This document shows, piece by piece, positions 59,758 to 64,000 of a stretch of DNA of 64,000 bases. The stretch is from Citrobacter braakii (GTDB taxonomy: Bacteria; Pseudomonadota; Gammaproteobacteria; Enterobacterales; Enterobacteriaceae): positions 62,001 through 126,000 of the forward strand of contig NZ_NAEW01000004.1 in NCBI RefSeq assembly GCF_002075345.1, written 5' to 3'. Position 1 is the stretch's first letter. Every line of letters begins with the position of its first letter. A model generated the notes under the pieces. The model saw nothing but the letters and a program-made list of their open reading frames with translations. It did not search any database and was not told where the DNA came from. A program made the position numbers and the translations under genes.

Positions 59758-59889
59758 TGGTGCATCCGGGAGGATTACTCGGCTGCGCCTCGCCCTGCGG
59801 GCCGTTGCTGAAGCAACGTTATCCTCCCTGGTGCTCGCGATTATCTCGCAGACCATGAAACAACAGTGTTGCTGTTATCTCGGAGAAGA
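59758..59889 (-). ncRNA. RtT-like repeat unit 2 with tRNA 3' remnant
   Basis: 132-nt copy of the same repeat, between tRNA-Arg copies 3 and 4, ending in the tRNA 3' end including CCA. It differs from unit 3 at only a few positions. It is followed by about 60 nt of less conserved spacer before the next tRNA. Confidence 0.65.
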
Positions 59890-59966
59890 TGGTGCATCCG
59901 GGAGGATTCGAACCTCCGACCGCTCGGTTCGTAGCCGAGTACTCTATCCAGCTGAGCTACGGATGC
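59890..59966 (-). tRNA. tRNA-Arg (anticodon ACG), copy 3
   Basis: 77 nt with CCA, same sequence as the other three copies and the same cloverleaf, anticodon ACG. Reads CGU (and, after A34 deamination to inosine, CGC and CGA). Confidence 0.98.
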
Positions 59967-60026
59967 ATCGGGAAACTTGCTTTACTGCCGATATTGATAT
60001 CGTAATGAGCGATATCAAGTAAGAGA

Positions 60027-60158
60027 TGGTGCATCCGGGAGGATTACTCGGCTGCGCCTCGCCCTGTGGGCCGTTGCTGAAGCAACGTTATCCTCCCTGG
60101 TGCTCGCGATTATCTCGCAGACCATGAAACAACAGTTTTGCTGTTATCTCGGAGAAGA
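60027..60158 (-). ncRNA. RtT-like repeat unit 3 with tRNA 3' remnant
   Basis: 132-nt repeat between tRNA-Arg copies 2 and 3 with the 19-nt tRNA 3' remnant and the GTTGCTTCAGCAAC hairpin. The remnant has the right sequence to pair as half of an acceptor/T arm, so it may be cut by the tRNA 3' processing enzymes. Confidence 0.65.
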
Positions 60159-60235
60159 TGGTGCATCCGGGAGGATTCGAACCTCCGACCGCTCGGTTCG
60201 TAGCCGAGTACTCTATCCAGCTGAGCTACGGATGC
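60159..60235 (-). tRNA. tRNA-Arg (anticodon ACG), copy 2
   Basis: 77 nt with CCA, identical cloverleaf and anticodon ACG. Between this copy and copy 1 lies a 91-nt spacer without the RtT-like repeat. Confidence 0.98.
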
Positions 60236-60326
60236 ATCAGGGAAACTTACTTACTGCAGATTTGATATCACTGCTAAAGTGATATCGAATTTCTGTAACA
60301 ACGCTAATGCGCTATTGCAGAGAAGA

Positions 60327-60403
60327 TGGTGCATCCGGGAGGATTCGAACCTCCGACCGCTCGGTTCGTAGCCGAGTACTCTATCCAGCTGAGCTACGGA
60401 TGC
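60327..60403 (-). tRNA. tRNA-Arg (anticodon ACG), copy 1
   Basis: 77 nt with CCA, the first tRNA-Arg of the operon, 3 nt after the tRNA-Ser. Anticodon ACG. In E. coli the equivalent serV-argV pair has the same tight spacing. Confidence 0.98.
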
Positions 60404-60406
60404 AAA

Positions 60407-60499
60407 TGGCGGTGAGGCGGGGATTCGAACCCCGGATGCAGCTTTTGACCGCATACTCCCTTAGCAGGGGAGCGCCTTCAGCCTCTCGGCCACCTCACC
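60407..60499 (-). tRNA. serV: tRNA-Ser (anticodon GCT)
   Basis: 93 nt with CCA, from GGTGAGGTGGCCGAGAGGC to CCCGCCTCACCGCCA. It has a long class-II variable arm, and the anticodon loop CTGCTAA gives GCT (reads AGC/AGU). First gene of the tRNA operon, as serV in E. coli. Confidence 0.98.
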
Positions 60500-60561
60500 A
60501 ACACGCCTCTTGCGAGTGCTTCGAAGAACTTGTTTCTGCTCATCGTCGCTGCGTGGCGCAC

Positions 60562-60589
60562 ATATTACTTTCTGGGACTTATAAGTCAA
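60562..60589 (-). promoter_or_regulatory. Promoter of the serV-argVYZQ-type tRNA operon
   Basis: On the minus strand TTGACT (60584-60589), 16-nt spacer, TAATAT (60562-60567), then a GC-rich stretch GTGCGCCACGC as in stringent discriminators of stable RNA promoters. The RNA would start about 55 nt before tRNA-Ser. Confidence 0.75.
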
Positions 60590-60803
60590 ACAATTTTTCC
60601 AGCGCTTTTATCGTTTGCACATTTCACGCGCAATTAGTCTGCAAAAACGGCAAAAAGAGTGTTTTATCAACAGATAAATTGGCAATTTCCTGAGGCAATG
60701 AACAAACGGAAAAATCGCAGGGAAAGGCAATACGCGGATGGGAATCGAAAAAATGAGGAAGACGAAGAAGAAAAGAGAAGAAAAGGGATAATTCAATCAG
60801 GTT

Positions 60804-60828
60804 GCGCCTCACCAGAAAGGTGAGACGC
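60804..60828 (-). terminator. csrA terminator hairpin
   Basis: GCGTCTCACC and GGTGAGGCGC pair with one mismatch around a 5-nt loop, 8 nt after the csrA stop. The T run is weak, so the end may need Rho. The rest of 60590-60803 is AT/GA-rich with no gene seen. Confidence 0.6.
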
Positions 60829-60835
60829 GAAAACC

Positions 60836-61021
60836 TTAGTAACTGGACTGCTGGGATTTTTCAGCCTGGATACGCTGGTAGATCTCTTCACGATGGACAG
60901 AAACTTCTTTCGGGGCGTTTACGCCAATGCGCACCTGGTTGCCCTTCACCCCTAAAACTGTCACGGTGACCTCATCGCCTATCATGAGGGTCTCACCAAC
61001 TCGACGAGTCAGAATCAGCAT
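60836..61021 (-). CDS. csrA: Carbon storage regulator CsrA
   Basis: 61 residues, identical in length to E. coli and in my reading the same protein: [20 protein letters not shown], the RNA-binding RR at positions 6-7 and the R44-containing [11 protein letters not shown]. It binds GGA in mRNA leaders and controls glycolysis, motility and biofilm polymers; it may also affect the exopolysaccharide genes here. AAGGAG stands 7 nt before the start and is itself a CsrA target type. Confidence 0.98.
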
Positions 61022-61215
61022 TCTTTGCTCCTTGAAAGATTAAAAGAGTCGGGTCTCTCTGTATCCCGGCATTATCCATCATATAACGCCAAAAAGTAAG
61101 CGATGACAAACACCTAAGTGTAAGCAGTCACGGCATCACATTCTGTTAAACCTAAGTTTAGCCGATATACACAACTTCAACCTGACTTTATCGTTGTCGA
61201 TAGCGTTGATACAAA

Positions 61216-61239
61216 CGCTGCGGATTGAAGTCCGCAGCG
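61216..61239 (-). terminator. alaS terminator
   Basis: Perfect 9-bp stem CGCTGCGGA/TCCGCAGCG with a 6-nt loop, 21 nt after the alaS stop on the minus strand, followed by TTTGT. Some readthrough to csrA is likely, as known in E. coli. Confidence 0.75.
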
Positions 61240-61259
61240 TCGACTTACGCTTATAATTA

Positions 61260-63887
61260 TTACAGTTTTGCGCTGACCCAGCCTTTCACACTGGCTAACG
61301 CTGCTGGCAGAGCCGCAGCATCCGTACCACCGGCTTGCGCCATGTCCGGACGACCACCACCCTTACCGCCTACCTGCTGAGCGACCATTCCAACCAGTTC
61401 CCCTGCTTTCACGCGATCTGTCACGTCCTTAGACACACCCGCAATCAGAGAAACCTTACCTTCCACTACCGTTGCCAGAACGATAACGGTAGACCCCAGT
61501 TGATTTTTCAGATCATCAACCATGGTACGCAACATTTTCGGCTCAACGTCCGCGAGTTCGCTGACCAGCAGCTTCACGCCATTGATATCAACCGCTTTGC
61601 TGGAGAGATTTGCACTCTCCTGCGCCGCAGCCTGTTCCTTCAATTGCTGCAATTCTTTTTCGAGTTGACGCGTACGCTCCAGCACGGAACGAACTTTGTC
61701 ACCAATATTCTGGCTATCGCCTTTCAGCAGCTGCGCAATATCGCTTAAGCGATCGCTCTCAGCATGCACGGTTTGGATAGCGCCTTCACCGGTCACAGCT
61801 TCGATACGACGAACGCCCGCCGCAGTGCCTGACTCAGACACAATACGGAACAGACCGATATCACCCGTACGGCTGGCATGAGTACCACCACACAGTTCGG
61901 TAGAGAAATCACCCATGCTCAGAACACGCACGTGGTCGTCATATTTCTCGCCAAACAGCGCCATTGCGCCTTTGGCTTTCGCCGCTTCGAGATCCATGAT
62001 GTTCGTTTCAATCGGCAGATTGCGACGAATTTGCGCATTCACCAGATCTTCAACGGCACGGATTTCAGCAGGCTTCATAGCTTCAGTATGAGAGAAGTCG
62101 AAGCGCAGCACTTTATCGTTAACCAACGAGCCTTTCTGTGCCACATGCGTGCCCAGTACCTGGCGCAGCGCCGCGTGCATCAGGTGCGTTGCGGAGTGGT
62201 TCAAGCGAATGCGCGCACGACGAGCTTCATCAACATCAGCCTGTACTGCATCGCCAATTTTCAGAGAACCCGCAGACAGCTTACCGATGTGACCAATCGC
62301 CTGGCCATATTTCTGCGTGTCGCTCACGGCAAACGCGAAGCCTGCGCCTTTCAGTTCACCCTTATCGCCAACCTGACCACCAGATTCCGCATAGAACGGA
62401 GTCTGATCCAGTACGACAACTGCGTCCTGACCTGCGTTAATTGCGTCTACCGCTTTACCATCAACAAACAGCGCGGTCACTTTGCCGTTAAGTTCCAGGT
62501 GTTCGTAGCCTTTAAATTCAGAGGCGCCATCAACACGAATCATCGCATTGTAGTCTGCGCCAAAGCCGCTGGCTTCACGTGCGCGACGGCGCTGTTCTTC
62601 CATTGCAGCTTCAAAGCCCGCTTCGTCAACCTTAATGTTGCGCTCGCGGCAAACGTCCGCCGTCAGGTCAACCGGGAAACCGTAGGTGTCATACAGACGG
62701 AATGCGGTTTCGCCATCCAGTGTATCGCCGGACAGTTTTGCCAGTTCTTCATCCAGCAGCGCCAGACCACGCTCCAGTGTACGCGCAAACTGCTCTTCTT
62801 CGGTTTTCAGAACATGCTCAACCATAGCCTGCTGACGCTTCAGTTCTTCACCTGCGGAGCCCATGACGTCCACCAGCGGACCAACCAGCTTGTAGAAGAA
62901 GGTATCCTTCGCGCCCAGCATGTTGCCATGACGCACCGCGCGACGAATGATACGACGCAGCACATAACCACGGTTTTCATTCGACGGGACAACGCCATCG
63001 GCAATCAGGAATGCACAGGAACGGATATGGTCAGCGATAACGCGCAGCGACTTGTTGCTCAGATCGGTCGCGCCGGTGACTTTCGCCACGGACTCAATCA
63101 GTGAACGGAACAGGTCGATTTCATAGTTGGAATTAACGTGTTGCAGCACGGCCGCAATACGCTCAAGGCCCATACCGGTATCCACGGACGGCTTCGGCAG
63201 CGGTTCCATGGTACCGTCAGCCTGACGGTTGAACTGCATGAAGACGATGTTCCAGATCTCAATGTAGCGATCGCCATCTTCTTCTGCGCTTCCCGGAGGG
63301 CCACCCCAAATGTGGTCGCCATGGTCGTAGAAAATTTCGGTGCACGGACCGCAAGGGCCGGTATCACCCATCTGCCAGAAGTTGTCGGAAGCATAAGCCG
63401 CGCCTTTGTTATCACCGATACGGATGATACGTTCGCGCGGAATGCCGACTTCTTTTTCCCAGATTTCATAGGCTTCATCGTCAGTTTCATAGACGGTGAC
63501 CCACAGACGCTCTTTTGGCAGGGCAAACCAGTTTTCACCGGTCAGCAGTTCCCATGCGTATTGAATAGCATCATGTTTGAAATAATCGCCGAAGCTGAAG
63601 TTGCCCAGCATTTCGAAGAAAGTATGGTGACGTGCAGTGTAACCGACGTTTTCCAGGTCGTTGTGCTTACCGCCCGCCCGCACGCAACGTTGCGAGGTGG
63701 TTGCGCGGGAATAATTACGCTTGTCGAGGCCAAGGAACACATCCTTGAACTGGTTCATCCCGGCGTTGGTAAACAACAAAGTAGGGTCATTGTTCGGTAC
63801 CAGGGAGCTGCTGGCAACTACCTGATGTCCTTTACTATGGAAAAAATCGAGAAACGCCTGACGGATCTCAGCGGTGCTCTTGCTCAT
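61260..63887 (-). CDS. alaS: Alanyl-tRNA synthetase AlaS
   Basis: 875 residues (E. coli 876). Class-II catalytic core with [15 protein letters not shown], motif 2 in [20 protein letters not shown] and motif 3 [12 protein letters not shown]. The editing domain has the zinc ligands in [15 protein letters not shown] (HxxxH) and [18 protein letters not shown] (CxxxH). The C-terminal C-Ala domain ends [13 protein letters not shown] and WVSAKL. It charges tRNA-Ala and represses its own gene in E. coli. The last ~110 nt of the window upstream hold its promoter region; recX is not reached. Confidence 0.98.
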   Translation of the reverse strand: MSKSTAEIRQAFLDFFHSKGHQVVASSSLVPNNDPTLLFTNAGMNQFKDVFLGLDKRNYSRATTSQRCVRAGGKHNDLENVGYTARHHTFFEMLGNFSFGDYFKHDAIQYAWELLTGENWFALPKERLWVTVYETDDEAYEIWEKEVGIPRERIIRIGDNKGAAYASDNFWQMGDTGPCGPCTEIFYDHGDHIWGGPPGSAEEDGDRYIEIWNIVFMQFNRQADGTMEPLPKPSVDTGMGLERIAAVLQHVNSNYEIDLFRSLIESVAKVTGATDLSNKSLRVIADHIRSCAFLIADGVVPSNENRGYVLRRIIRRAVRHGNMLGAKDTFFYKLVGPLVDVMGSAGEELKRQQAMVEHVLKTEEEQFARTLERGLALLDEELAKLSGDTLDGETAFRLYDTYGFPVDLTADVCRERNIKVDEAGFEAAMEEQRRRAREASGFGADYNAMIRVDGASEFKGYEHLELNGKVTALFVDGKAVDAINAGQDAVVVLDQTPFYAESGGQVGDKGELKGAGFAFAVSDTQKYGQAIGHIGKLSAGSLKIGDAVQADVDEARRARIRLNHSATHLMHAALRQVLGTHVAQKGSLVNDKVLRFDFSHTEAMKPAEIRAVEDLVNAQIRRNLPIETNIMDLEAAKAKGAMALFGEKYDDHVRVLSMGDFSTELCGGTHASRTGDIGLFRIVSESGTAAGVRRIEAVTGEGAIQTVHAESDRLSDIAQLLKGDSQNIGDKVRSVLERTRQLEKELQQLKEQAAAQESANLSSKAVDINGVKLLVSELADVEPKMLRTMVDDLKNQLGSTVIVLATVVEGKVSLIAGVSKDVTDRVKAGELVGMVAQQVGGKGGGRPDMAQAGGTDAAALPAALASVKGWVSAKL

Positions 63888-64000
63888 AATTATCCTGAAG
63901 AAATCAAGCTAACGAAATGTCATTACCAGCATCGGCACGTAAACTGCGCCTCTGGCAATCGAAAAGTGGGAATAAGATAAGTTTTCTTTACTGGGAAGTA

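Noticed and set aside
59490-60403. CRISPR-like look of regularly repeated sequence
   Set aside because: The repeats are tRNA genes and 131-nt spacer copies, far longer than CRISPR repeats, and no cas genes are present.
59600-60460. Repeated short reading frames containing the peptide [20 protein letters not shown] on the plus strand
   Set aside because: They are translations of the antisense strand of the four tRNA-Arg genes, a well-known false protein.
61878-63104. 408-codon frame on the plus strand over alaS
   Set aside because: Antisense shadow of alaS, composition unlike a real protein (rich in Arg, His, Cys).
63138-63980. 280-codon frame on the plus strand over alaS
   Set aside because: It is antisense to the conserved alaS gene and has no family features; long antisense frames are common over GC-balanced core genes.

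Overview
The window is chromosomal DNA of an Enterobacteriaceae member close to Escherichia/Salmonella, most likely Citrobacter. The right two thirds follow the E. coli K-12 order csiD-lhgO-gabD-gabT-gabP-csiR-kbp-yqaE-ygaV-ygaP-stpA-alaE-ygaC-nrdHIEF-proVWX-ygaY-ygaZH-emrRAB-luxS-micA-gshA-yqaA-yqaB-tRNAs-csrA-alaS, and nearly every protein is close to full-length identity with its E. coli counterpart as I remember it. The tctDE/tctCBA system beside csiD is a Salmonella/Citrobacter trait absent from K-12. The genus is an inference. No insertion sequence, prophage, integrase or CRISPR array was seen.

Left accessory block (1-22 kb). A truncated CynT-type carbonic anhydrase is followed by a plus-strand pair: a GINT1_N-like protein and a galE paralogue. 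These converge on an 11-gene minus-strand exopolysaccharide operon (16018 down to 2894). The operon encodes a WcaJ-like initiating transferase, an outer-membrane beta-barrel, a short Wza-like lipoprotein, a Wzc/Wzz-like protein with degenerate kinase motifs, Wzx, a Wzy-like protein, three glycosyltransferases, a small membrane protein of unknown role and a secreted DUF4832 protein. This barrel + short PES lipoprotein + co-polymerase export set resembles Vibrio VPS or Gum-type loci more than the classical colanic acid or group 1 capsule loci. A 1-kb AT-rich gap separates it from a four-gene chaperone-usher fimbrial operon (17070-22024).

Metabolic block (22-36.5 kb). tctE/tctD (two-component system) diverge from tctC/tctB/tctA (tripartite tricarboxylate uptake). 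A divergent LysR/SDR pair follows. Next is the csiD-lhgO-gabD-gabT-gabP-csiR glutarate/lysine/GABA catabolic cluster. Its gabD carries a 2-nt deletion that breaks the frame after residue 396, a possible pseudogene or assembly error.

Core block (36.5-64 kb). kbp, yqaE, the sulfide-responsive ygaV-ygaP pair, a small YodC-like gene, stpA, alaE and ygaC come first. A MocR/AhpD divergent pair stands where E. coli has ygaM. Then come class Ib ribonucleotide reductase (nrdHIEF, with two NrdR-like boxes 31 bp apart), the proU osmoprotectant transporter, an intact ygaY, the ygaZH valine exporter, the emrRAB efflux operon, luxS, the sigmaE-dependent sRNA MicA, gshA, yqaA, yqaB, a tRNA-Ser/4x tRNA-Arg operon with three RtT-like repeats carrying tRNA 3' remnants, csrA and alaS. 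The window ends just upstream of alaS, before recX would be expected.
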